A DNA stretch of 64,000 bases from CAITZA01 sp937915285 (GTDB lineage Bacteria > Desulfobacterota > Desulfomonilia > Desulfomonilales > Desulfomonilaceae): assembly GCA_036821825.1 (NCBI GenBank), contig DAISIV010000014.1, forward strand, positions 1-64,000, given 5' to 3'. Both the position numbers and the translations under genes were made by a program. Shown here one piece after another: positions 1 to 8,040 of the stretch. Under the pieces are notes generated by a model. That model did not search any database and was not told the origin of the DNA. It was given only the letters and a program-made list of their open reading frames with translations. Every line of letters begins with the position of its first letter. Position 1 is the stretch's first letter.

Positions 1-40
1 TGCAACCATCGCATTTTTCCAAAATAACATAACTCGGCAT
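1..40 (-). CDS. aprB: Adenylylsulfate reductase beta subunit, 5' end (partial)
   Basis: Only the first 13 codons lie in the window; the gene runs off the left edge on the minus strand. They read MPSYVILEKCDGC, the characteristic start of AprB, whose N-terminus carries the first cysteines of a ferredoxin-like two-[4Fe-4S] domain. AprB passes electrons to AprA, which reduces adenosine 5'-phosphosulfate to sulfite in the cytoplasm during sulfate respiration. An AGGAGG ribosome binding site (49-54) sits eight bases before the ATG. The call rests on recognising this short N-terminus; aprA is expected next beyond the edge. This is the strongest hint of lifestyle in the window. Confidence 0.82.
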   Translation of the reverse strand, partial: MPSYVILEKCDGC

Positions 41-489
41 GAACTAACCTCCTAGTTGGTTTGAGCTTTGTTAGAGTCGTTCGACTCTCTTGACACGTTC
101 GTCTTCAGGGTTTCGATCTTTTTCCGGCTCCTCCTTTTCCCTCAAGAATGGTCTTGTTGACTCGAAAGAAGCAGAGTTACAAAAAAAACATTGAGACCAC
201 CACCCGAAAATGTAAGCCAGCCTTAAAAAAGATCAGCCAACCTGGATATTCCGGCGGACATCTCACAGAAGAGTCGAGGAACACAGGACCTTCCGAGGAA
301 AACTTTGATCATCTGATCTCTTACAAAAGCTGAGTTTGCGCTGTAATTTAAAAATTGAAATCCTGTCAGGCCTAAAGAATAGCCTAATCAATAATGAGTA
401 CAGGATTCAATCAAATCCATCACAAATTGTCAAGCTATTTTTAAATGCCACAGAAGCTTATTTTATTAAAAATTACAGCTATATTTCCT
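41..489. other. Divergent intergenic region between aprB and the SEC-C gene
   Basis: No convincing gene is seen here. A plus-strand open frame at 148-333 is Lys/Thr-rich, lacks a ribosome binding site and resembles no family. The minus strand has a possible weak aprB promoter: TTGACA (428-433), 17 bases, TTGAAT (405-410). If it is used, aprB has a leader of roughly 350 bases. A perfect short palindrome lies nearer aprB and is listed separately. Confidence 0.4.
73..88. promoter_or_regulatory. Perfect palindrome in the aprB leader
   Basis: AGAGTCG, two bases, then CGACTCT form a perfect 7-bp inverted repeat 33 bases upstream of the aprB start codon. It could be a protein operator or a small hairpin in the aprB 5' leader. 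No run of T follows on either strand, so it is not an intrinsic terminator. The role is inferred only from symmetry and position. Confidence 0.4.
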
Positions 490-517
490 TTGCGATGAGG
501 TGAAGATATAATATAAT
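490..517 (+). promoter_or_regulatory. Sigma70-type promoter for the SEC-C/TPR gene
   Basis: TTGCGA (490-495) is followed after 16 bases by TATAAT (512-517). A second overlapping TATAAT lies at 507-512. The expected start point is about 30 bases before the ATG at 557. Confidence 0.5.
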
Positions 518-556
518 AGAGAGTTCAGGTAGCTGTTAAACAAGGAGCCTTCTGTG

Positions 557-1519
557 ATGAAATCAGTCGCCAGGAATGAACCATGCCCCTGCGGAAGCGG
601 TTCAAAATATAAAAATTGCTGCATGGCCAAAGACTTAGCTTCTCAAACCGATGTGGATGAGGTTTCTCAGGTTAAAGCCACGGCCTTCAAAAAAATGTCG
701 GATGGTTTGTGGAGAGACGCCATAGAGGATTTCAAATCCATCCTGGACAGGGCGCAGCAGCCCTCTGTCCTCCTTGAGGCCATTGCAGCCTGTTATGATG
801 GTCAGGAAGATTATCTGATGGCTGCCGAGTTTTATGAGAAGGCTCTTGCCTCTGGCCCGCCTCAGAGAAGATCGGATAACCTATACAGACTCGGGGTATC
901 CAGAGGATGCGCCGGAAGGTATGACAAGGCGAAGTCGGCCTTTGAGGAATGCCTCAATCTTTCGGGCGATCAGGGCCAGATTCAGCATTTGCAACAGATA
1001 ATAGGTCACCTGGATTCCCTCAAGGACAGTGATGATTCCAACCTGTTTGTTGTTCAGGTTCAACTTCAGAGGGCATTCACGGAGTTGGAGGCGGAAGATC
1101 ACGCTGCTGCTGCGAGACGCCTTGAGAATCTTTTGAGAATAGCCCCGGATAATCCTTCGGTTCTGTATAATCTCGGTGTTTGCTATTCCTTCATGAAAAA
1201 GGACGACGAAGCTTTGGCCGTGTTTGAAAAGGTCGTGGAAATGAACCCGGGAATTGTGGCGGCCTACTACAATATGGGGCAGATATGGCTGGTGAGCAAA
1301 CGTGATTTTTCGAGGGCGCTTCATTGCTTTAGCTGCGCCATCCATCACAGGCCGGATTATATTGGCGCCCATCATCAGAGGGGCGTGGCCTATGAGCTTC
1401 TCGGTGATCTTGAAAAGGCTGCTGATTGTTTCAGAAAGACCCTGGAACTTGCCCCTGGGACCAAACAGGCTCAGGAAAACCTCGACAGGGTCATGCAACT
1501 GATCAAACCTAAAAATTGA
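557..1519 (+). CDS. SEC-C motif and tetratricopeptide-repeat protein
   Basis: A 320-residue cytoplasmic protein. The N-terminus carries a SEC-C metal-binding motif (Cys10, Cys12, then Cys21-Cys22 with GSG between), as at the C-terminus of SecA. The rest is helical TPR repeats from about residue 35 to the end, with recognisable units near 55-90, 200-235 and 270-305. TPR arrays bind partner proteins and SEC-C motifs bind zinc, so an adaptor or chaperone-like role is likely; no enzyme signature is present. The start chosen is the ATG nine bases after AGGAG (543-547); an in-frame GTG at 554 is the alternative. It is followed 28 bases later by the YkgJ-type gene, probably in one transcript. Confidence 0.75.
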   Translation: MKSVARNEPCPCGSGSKYKNCCMAKDLASQTDVDEVSQVKATAFKKMSDGLWRDAIEDFKSILDRAQQPSVLLEAIAACYDGQEDYLMAAEFYEKALASGPPQRRSDNLYRLGVSRGCAGRYDKAKSAFEECLNLSGDQGQIQHLQQIIGHLDSLKDSDDSNLFVVQVQLQRAFTELEAEDHAAAARRLENLLRIAPDNPSVLYNLGVCYSFMKKDDEALAVFEKVVEMNPGIVAAYYNMGQIWLVSKRDFSRALHCFSCAIHHRPDYIGAHHQRGVAYELLGDLEKAADCFRKTLELAPGTKQAQENLDRVMQLIKPKN

Positions 1520-1547
1520 ACGGACATTCACCGAAAGGATTACTGTT

Positions 1548-2345
1548 ATGAAAATCCAGGACTCTGGATCAAAGGACTCTAAATTGATGACTTGGGACGA
1601 CACGTTCCGGTTCCGGTGTCATCAGAAGATCGACTGCTTCAATTCCTGTTGCAGGGATGTCACGATCCTACTAAATCCACTTGACGTTGTTCGTCTGAGA
1701 AAGAAGCTCGGAATATCCTCTACCGACTTCATTGAGACCTATACCCACCTGCTTTTATCCAGAGAGAGTGGACTGCCGGCGTTAGCCTTGAAGATGTCCG
1801 ATGACGAGAAGAAGCAGTGTCGTTTTGTTACGGATCAGGGTTGTTCGGTTTACGACAGCAGGCCGTATTCCTGCAGGCTCTATCCTTTGGACACGGAACA
1901 GGGAGTGGAGTATGTATTCGCAGTAGACCAGGCGAAATGCCATGGCCTGGGTGAAGCCGAAGAGTGGACTGTTGAGCGATGGAGAAACGAACAGGGTCTT
2001 TATGACTACGATGACATTGATCACAATCTGAAAGACGTAATGCATGCCGACATGCTGTGGGAGGAAAAGATTGTAGATCAGAGAATGCAGGACATGTTCC
2101 TGATGGCAATCTACGATGTAGACCGATTCAGGGAATTTGTTTTCGAATCTTCATTCCTTCAGAAATTCAAGGTTGATGATGACATAATCGAAAAAATTAG
2201 GAATGATGATGTGGCCATGCTTTATTTTGCCTCCCAATGGTTGAGGTTTGCGTTGTTTGGGCAAAAGGGCTTTCTTAAAATAGATAAGGATTTCCTGGAA
2301 AAAAAGAAAAGGGAAGTTCTCGGTAAGAGGGAAGCACAGGAATGA
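1548..2345 (+). CDS. YkgJ-family cysteine-cluster protein
   Basis: A 265-residue protein with the Cys pattern of the YkgJ/Fe-S oxidoreductase-like family. Cys24, Cys30 and the Cys34-Cys35 pair come first, followed around residues 92-110 by three more cysteines in a stretch reading GCSVYDSRPYSCRLYPL, typical of the family. These residues are thought to hold zinc or an iron-sulfur cluster; the biochemical role of the family is not settled. The C-terminal half is Asp/Glu- and Arg-rich and has no known domain. The stop codon overlaps the start of the HEAT-repeat gene (ATGA), so the two are translationally coupled. Confidence 0.75.
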   Translation: MKIQDSGSKDSKLMTWDDTFRFRCHQKIDCFNSCCRDVTILLNPLDVVRLRKKLGISSTDFIETYTHLLLSRESGLPALALKMSDDEKKQCRFVTDQGCSVYDSRPYSCRLYPLDTEQGVEYVFAVDQAKCHGLGEAEEWTVERWRNEQGLYDYDDIDHNLKDVMHADMLWEEKIVDQRMQDMFLMAIYDVDRFREFVFESSFLQKFKVDDDIIEKIRNDDVAMLYFASQWLRFALFGQKGFLKIDKDFLEKKKREVLGKREAQE

Positions 2346-3628
2346 GACATGCTCTGCGATCGTTTGCGTTTGTCTTGGTATTGCTGACCGTTTCAATCTG
2401 CAGTTCATTTGCGGACTCCGTCGATGATCATATCAAGGATCTCAAAAGTTCAGATCCGGAAGTCCGGGCGAAGGCTGCATTTGAGTTGGGCTGTTCCTGA
2501 AACAGGCCGGCAAAGGCCGTGCCGCCTTTGATTGAAGCGCTCAAGGACACAAGCCCAAAGGTACGCAGCGCCGCAGCGGAGGCTCTTGGAGCCTTCCCCA
2601 AGGATGACAACGCCTTTTCGGCATTGTTGTTGGCCAACAAGGATCCTGTAATTGAGGTCAGGCGGTCTACAGTTCTGTCTTTAGGCCGACTCTCACAGGG
2701 TGACGCCAATGTGGAAGGTTTGCTTCGTCAGACACTAACAGACGAAGACCCGATGTTGAGGTCGAATGCTTTGCTTGCTCTGGCGTTAATGGGGAAATAT
2801 GATGAAGCGGACTTACCACAAATAGCCACTGCTCTAGCCAGTTCAAGTGAAAGTACGGCCAAGGCGGCCGCCAGGGCCCTGGGAGCCATTGGGGTGGAAA
2901 AACCTGACAAGACGCTTCCGTTGCTTATGAAAGCTTTAGATGACAAGGACTCTAACGCAGCCAAACACGCCCTTCCTGCGCTTAGAAAAATGAAGAAGGA
3001 CGCAGCTCCGGCCCTTCCCAAAATAGCGGCCATGTTTTCGGGTTCAGACGCCGCTACACGCTCAGACGTGCTCGATACAGTCGCTGCGTTGGACGAAAAA
3101 GGGGATTACTCTCTTCCCATATTTGTGAAGTCCCTTGAATCAAGCGATGCCATAGACAGGAAAGAGGCGCTTATTGGGCTTCTGAAGTTCAAGTCCAGTT
3201 GGCGTGAGTTCATAGCTCCTCTCATCGGGATGCTTGATGACCCTGAAGTGGAAAATCGAATGGTGGTGGTTGGAATCCTCAAGGGGATTGCAAACGAATC
3301 TGATCAAGCAGCCTCAGCGCTGACGTCCATGACATCCGATGCCGACATTAGGGTCAAGAATTCCGCCATCAGCGCATTGAGTCAGTTAAAAAACCCATCT
3401 GGCGAAGTGTTGCTAGCGCTTTCAAAGACCGTCACAGAAAAGGACCACCGAGTCAGAATGGCCTCAATAGGCTCGCTCAGAAGGCTCGGGGTAGATGTCC
3501 CAGATCAAGTGATACCAATACTGAACGAGGCGCTCAATCAGGAGAGTTACGATCCTGCAAAACGATTGATTAAGGCTGCGCTCGAAGAACTTGAACTCAA
3601 CAGACAGGGGGGCGCAAAGAAAAACTAG
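2342..3628 (+). pseudogene. Secreted HEAT-repeat protein interrupted by in-frame TGA
   Basis: The frame opens at ATG 2342 overlapping the previous stop. It encodes an N-terminal signal peptide (hydrophobic core FVLVLLTVSI, residues 10-19) and the first HEAT-type helix, then meets TGA at 2498-2500 (codon 53). The same frame continues without another stop to 3628 as about 370 residues of HEAT/PBS-lyase-like repeats (motifs such as AVPPLIEALKD and PKVRSAAAEALG). A protein starting at GTG 2519 would lose its signal peptide and begin inside a repeat. Shifting frame by one base just before the stop gives LFLKQAGK, which also fits a HEAT linker, so two compensating indels, a point mutation or a sequencing error are all possible. 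Selenocysteine is less likely in a non-enzymatic repeat. Confidence 0.75.
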
Positions 3629-3688
3629 TTGTTTTGCCTCGCAGCGATATCTGCGGACTCGGGCATAGAAGCAAAGGTTCACACGGAT

Positions 3689-5593
3689 TTAAATATCCAG
3701 TTCCTGAACTTCTTTTGCATGCTCCTTTATGAAAACAAACCTTTTGCGCACATCCTTGCCCATTAGTGTGTCGAAGATATCGTCGGTAACTGTTTCGTCC
3801 TCGACAGAAACTCTCAGAATAGTCCTGGTAGATGGATCCATTGTGGTGCTCTTCAAAGTTGAGGGGTCCATCTCCCCCAAACCTTTAAAGCGCTGAATCT
3901 CAACTTCCTTTCCGTTCTGTCTCTTTAGTAGGTTCTCTTTTTCCCTGTCAGAAAAAACATATTTGATGACGTTCTTTTTTCCAGAGCCGATTCTTATTCT
4001 GTAGAGCGGCGGCATAGCCAGGTAGATATGACCTCGTTTCACAAGTTCAGGAAGGTACCTGTAAAAGAACGTGAGCAGCAGGGTCGCAATGTGGTGCCCA
4101 TCAACATCAGCGTCCGTGTTGATAATGATTTTTCCGTATCTAAGCTTGGAATAATCGAAGACCTTTCCCATTCCGGTTCCGATGGACAGAACCAGATTGG
4201 AAATTTCCCTATTGGCCTTCATTTTTTCACCGGAAGCCTGCTCCACGTTGAGTATTTTTCCTCGTATGGGCAGGATTGCCTGAAATTTTCTGTCCCGAGC
4301 CTGCTTCGAGGAACCTCCTGCGCTGTCTCCTTCGACAATGAACAATTCGGTTCCGTCCCTCGAGGTAGATGAGCAATCGGCCAGTTTTCCGGGCAGCGTC
4401 AGTCTGCGAGTGGCCACCTTACGATTCACTTCGTCACGAGCTGCCCTTGAAGCGACCCTGGCTTGAGCCGCGAACATTATCCTGTTGGCGATAGCAGTTG
4501 CCTGAGTCGGATTCTGACTAAGCCAGGTTTCAAATGCCGTCTTCACAACAGGTTCAATCTGCTGAGCCTGGGGACTGTTCAAGCGCTCCTTGGTCTGCCC
4601 CTGAAATTCGAGGTTGCCGTGAAGGTACACAGATAGAATTGCGACCAGGCCCTCCTTGACATCGTCTCCTGTAACTCCCTTAACCCCTTTGGGCAAGCCA
4701 TTGCGTTTTTCAATGTACTGACGCAAAGTTTTTGCGAGTCCCGATCGGAAAGCATTTTCGTGAGTGCCACCGGCAGGAGTGGGGATGGAATTCACGAAAG
4801 ACAATATCTGACTGCTGGTGTCCGAGGTCCAGGCAAAAACAACCTCTAGCTTCAGGTCATTGTCATGCCTGTAGATGAAAGGCTGAGCAACCATGGTTTC
4901 CTTGTCATCTATCAGCTTGTCAAGATAATCGAGAATTCCCTGCGGATATAGAAATACTTCGGTCGTATTCTCAATCTTGTCTATGAATCTGATTTTTAGA
5001 CCGGCCACCAGGAAGGACTTTATCTCCAGACGCTGCCGGATTATTTCCCGTGAGAACTCTGTCGAACGAAAAATATCTTTGTCGGGAGTGAAAGTGACTT
5101 TTGTTCCTGAACCTCTGGCCGGCGACACTCGGGTAAGAGTATCAATTGGTTTTCCTCTGGAAAATTGCTGGGAATGTCTGAAACCGTCCCGTTTGACTTG
5201 TACGGTCAGAGCTGAACTCAGTGCGTTTACTACCGAAGCGCCCACTCCGTGAAGTCCGCCTGCAACCTTGTAGGCGTCATCATCAAACTTTCCTCCGGCA
5301 TGGAGGTTACAAAAAATGGTTTCTACCGAATTCTTTCCAGTGGCAGGATGAGTCTCTACAGGAATCCCGCGTCCCGAATCACTTATTGTAATGGATCCAT
5401 CAGTACCGAGGGTGACTTCAATTGATGAGCAATGGCCGTTTAGGGCTTCATCGACGCTATTGTCAAGGATCTCCCATACCAACTGATGAAGCCCCTCGGA
5501 TCCAGTTCCGCCAATGTACATTCCAGGCCGTTTTCTGACAGCCTCCAGTCCCTTAAGAACCTGTATATCCTTTACTGTGTAGGAATCAGACAT
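3689..5593 (-). CDS. parE: DNA topoisomerase IV subunit B (ParE/GyrB-type ATPase)
   Basis: A 634-residue type IIA topoisomerase ATPase subunit. The GHKL ATP-binding motifs are present near the N-terminus (EILDNSVDEAL, DSGRGIP, GGLHGVGASVV), followed by the transducer and the TOPRIM domain (EGDSAGGSSKQARDR and DADVDGHHIATLLLTFFYR, which hold the Mg2+-binding acidic residues), then the conserved C-terminal QRFKGLGEM. QARDR after the EGDSAGG motif, and the absence of the large GyrB insert, favour ParE over GyrB, but the two are close. It starts directly after the parC stop (GGGGG then TAAATG), so the two subunits are coupled and made together for chromosome decatenation. Confidence 0.88.
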   Translation of the reverse strand: MSDSYTVKDIQVLKGLEAVRKRPGMYIGGTGSEGLHQLVWEILDNSVDEALNGHCSSIEVTLGTDGSITISDSGRGIPVETHPATGKNSVETIFCNLHAGGKFDDDAYKVAGGLHGVGASVVNALSSALTVQVKRDGFRHSQQFSRGKPIDTLTRVSPARGSGTKVTFTPDKDIFRSTEFSREIIRQRLEIKSFLVAGLKIRFIDKIENTTEVFLYPQGILDYLDKLIDDKETMVAQPFIYRHDNDLKLEVVFAWTSDTSSQILSFVNSIPTPAGGTHENAFRSGLAKTLRQYIEKRNGLPKGVKGVTGDDVKEGLVAILSVYLHGNLEFQGQTKERLNSPQAQQIEPVVKTAFETWLSQNPTQATAIANRIMFAAQARVASRAARDEVNRKVATRRLTLPGKLADCSSTSRDGTELFIVEGDSAGGSSKQARDRKFQAILPIRGKILNVEQASGEKMKANREISNLVLSIGTGMGKVFDYSKLRYGKIIINTDADVDGHHIATLLLTFFYRYLPELVKRGHIYLAMPPLYRIRIGSGKKNVIKYVFSDREKENLLKRQNGKEVEIQRFKGLGEMDPSTLKSTTMDPSTRTILRVSVEDETVTDDIFDTLMGKDVRKRFVFIKEHAKEVQELDI

Positions 5594-7996
5594 TTAGCCC
5601 CCAACCACCCTTTCATCCTTTTCTAACCTTACGATGGAATCCAGGATCTTCTTGCCCCTTCCACCACGTTTGCCTATTACATCTTTCTGAATTGACAGTC
5701 TCGTTTGCTGACCGTTAATAGCCTCAACTTTCAGTTCATCACCATTGCTCGCCGTTTCCAGGGCTACCAATTGATGATCGTTGTTGAGCTTGATGAGAAT
5801 TACCCCCTGCGAAACACCGGACATCAGGGGAACCTGATCTACATTGAACAACAACATACGACCATCATCGGATGCGACAGCCAATAGATCCCCGGTAACC
5901 GAACTCACGGCCAGAACCTGGTCCGACTCCTGGAGATTTACCATCTTCCTGCCTATGCGCTTGGTCGACTCTCGAATGGTATCAATGTCAAATCTAAAAC
6001 CCTTGCCCATCCTCGTGACCAGAATACCGAAGCGTGGCGCGACTTCTGTAGTTTGAACCACTGTTGATTCAGAATCCTGGCTAGTAAATAGGTCCGGCTG
6101 ATCTTCATCTTCCTGACCCGAAACATCCTCATCCCGCCCATCCGGGGATACATCTGATCCCGGAGAATTTTTGACCGCATCTGGAGCTATTAATCCGACC
6201 AGGAGTTCTCCATCGGAAAGACTCACAAGAGAACTCACCGGTTCGCCAAATCCCGTTGAAGCAGGCACGTCTGCCACCTTTATGACATAGACTTTCCCGA
6301 AATTTGAGAACAGGGCCAGTGTCTTGGATGTGTTGACTCTGACTATGTGAAAAAGTCCGTCTCCCTCGCGAAATTTCAGTGAGCCTATGTCACCTACTTC
6401 AAGCTTAATTCTCCGAATCCAGCCATGCCGTGAAAGGATTACGGTGACATCATCCTGATCGACAAATTCTTCCGGGTTGTATTCCAAGGACAAGGCCTTT
6501 TCGCCCTGTATTAGAACTGAACGCCTTTTGTCGCCGAATTTCTCAATTATTTGGGCGAATTCATTGTCGATTATGTTCCAAAGGCGCTGTGGACTTTGAA
6601 GATCTGCAGATATCTCGCTGGCCTCCTTACGTTTTGCATGAAGTTCATCGAGAACCTTGCCGATCTCCATTCCCACTAATCGATACAGTCGCAATTCGAG
6701 AATGGCATCAACCTGCTCATCATCGAGACCGAAGTAATCTTTGAGTCCGGAAGCCGCTTCCTGACGATTCCTGGCTGAACGTATTATCTGAAGAGCCTTG
6801 TCGAGATCGTCAAAGAGTCGCTCGAACCCTTCAAGGGCATGAATCCTCTTTCTGAGCGCATCCAGCCGGCTCTGTAGCCTGAGAACCGTCTTTTCGTACC
6901 TGAAATCAAGAAAGTATTTTATGATCCTCTCAAGTGAAAGCCTGTCCGGGGCGCCTGAGGGATTGATTGCAATCAGATTGACCGGAAAGTTTATCTGAAG
7001 ATCTGTGTGCCTGAACAGAAAGGCCATGACCGAATCCGGTTTGACGTCGGACCCTCGCAGTTCAAGCGCGATCCGTACATCCTGAGCGCTTTCATCACGG
7101 ATATCGTAAACATTTCGAAGGCGTTTATCACGTATTAGGTTGGCGATCCTCTCGATGAGCCGAGACTTGTTCACTGAATACGGGATGGAGGTGATAATGA
7201 TGTTCTGCTTGCCCCTGCCCGCGCTTTCCGTGATGTAGGACGCTCTGACTCTTATTGCTCCGTGCCCTGTGGAATAGACATTATGAAAACCATCCTCGTC
7301 CAGAATGATTTGGGCGCCGGTAGGGAAATCAGGCCCTTTGATAAACTTTAAAAGCCCTGCAGTGTCGATTTCCGGGTTCTTGATCGCTTCACGGCAAGCT
7401 GAAAGGACTTCTTTGAGATTGTGTGGAGGGAATGAACAACTCATCCCTACAGCTATTCCCGATGATCCATTGAGTAACAAGTTTGGGACCAATGCAGGGA
7501 GCACATCCGGCTCATCTCCCATGGCGTCGTAAGTGGGTCTGAAGCTCGTGGTTCCCTGGTCAATCTCTTTGAGCAGCAAATTGGCAAAAGGACTCAGGCG
7601 TGTTTCCGTGTATCGCATGGCTGCAGGCGCATCTCCGTCGATGGAGCCGAAATTTCCGGATCCCTGAACCAGTGGATATCGAAGGCTGAAATCCTGCGCC
7701 ATACGCACAAGGGAATCATAGGCAGCCTGATCTCCATGGGGATGATACTTTCCGATGACTTCTCCCACTACGGCAGCTGCCTTGCGCATTTTGGCGGCGT
7801 CATCCAGCCTCATTCTGTGCATTGCAAACAGAATACGCCGATGTACAGGTTTTAAACCGTCCCGAACGTCAGGCAAGGCGCGAGCCACTATGGTGGAAAG
7901 CGCATAAGCCAGGTATCGCTTTTCCACTTCCGAACTAAGGGAAGTTTCCTTGATACCCGTTTCTTTTGTTACCCCCAATGATTCCAGATTACCCAT
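5594..7996 (-). CDS. parC: Type IIA topoisomerase subunit A (ParC/GyrA)
   Basis: An 800-residue breakage-reunion subunit. The winged-helix/tower region has the catalytic tyrosine in AAMRYTE (Tyr129), and the C-terminal third is a beta-pinwheel. The start is ATG 7996, preceded by GAGAAAG; a GTG two codons earlier is possible. The sequence around the active site (GNFGSIDGD) looks GyrA-like, while its partner looks ParE-like, so the name is by context. The pinwheel carries an acidic Asp/Glu/Ser/Gln insert at roughly residues 635-675 and a GyrA-box-like KRGGRGKK at about 776-783, very near the C-terminus instead of in the first blade. At the position of E. coli GyrA Ser83 there is Gln (HGDQAAYD). 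It lies between dnaE and parE in one operon. Confidence 0.85.
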   Translation of the reverse strand: MGNLESLGVTKETGIKETSLSSEVEKRYLAYALSTIVARALPDVRDGLKPVHRRILFAMHRMRLDDAAKMRKAAAVVGEVIGKYHPHGDQAAYDSLVRMAQDFSLRYPLVQGSGNFGSIDGDAPAAMRYTETRLSPFANLLLKEIDQGTTSFRPTYDAMGDEPDVLPALVPNLLLNGSSGIAVGMSCSFPPHNLKEVLSACREAIKNPEIDTAGLLKFIKGPDFPTGAQIILDEDGFHNVYSTGHGAIRVRASYITESAGRGKQNIIITSIPYSVNKSRLIERIANLIRDKRLRNVYDIRDESAQDVRIALELRGSDVKPDSVMAFLFRHTDLQINFPVNLIAINPSGAPDRLSLERIIKYFLDFRYEKTVLRLQSRLDALRKRIHALEGFERLFDDLDKALQIIRSARNRQEAASGLKDYFGLDDEQVDAILELRLYRLVGMEIGKVLDELHAKRKEASEISADLQSPQRLWNIIDNEFAQIIEKFGDKRRSVLIQGEKALSLEYNPEEFVDQDDVTVILSRHGWIRRIKLEVGDIGSLKFREGDGLFHIVRVNTSKTLALFSNFGKVYVIKVADVPASTGFGEPVSSLVSLSDGELLVGLIAPDAVKNSPGSDVSPDGRDEDVSGQEDEDQPDLFTSQDSESTVVQTTEVAPRFGILVTRMGKGFRFDIDTIRESTKRIGRKMVNLQESDQVLAVSSVTGDLLAVASDDGRMLLFNVDQVPLMSGVSQGVILIKLNNDHQLVALETASNGDELKVEAINGQQTRLSIQKDVIGKRGGRGKKILDSIVRLEKDERVVGG

Positions 7997-8040
7997 AAAC
8001 ACTTTCTCATTTTTTAGTTCAAGTTGAGGTCAGCCAAACT

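Noticed and set aside
148..333. 61-residue plus-strand open frame near the left edge
   Set aside because: No ribosome binding site, low-complexity Lys/Thr composition and no family resemblance; treated as part of the aprB upstream region.
881..1603. Long antisense frame of 240 codons opposite the SEC-C/TPR gene
   Set aside because: It is a codon-bias shadow of the TPR gene, without its own start signals or recognisable domain.
2498..2520. Selenocysteine insertion at the TGA of the HEAT gene
   Set aside because: The hairpin after the TGA is short, lacks a convincing bacterial SECIS loop, and a HEAT linker is not a plausible redox site.
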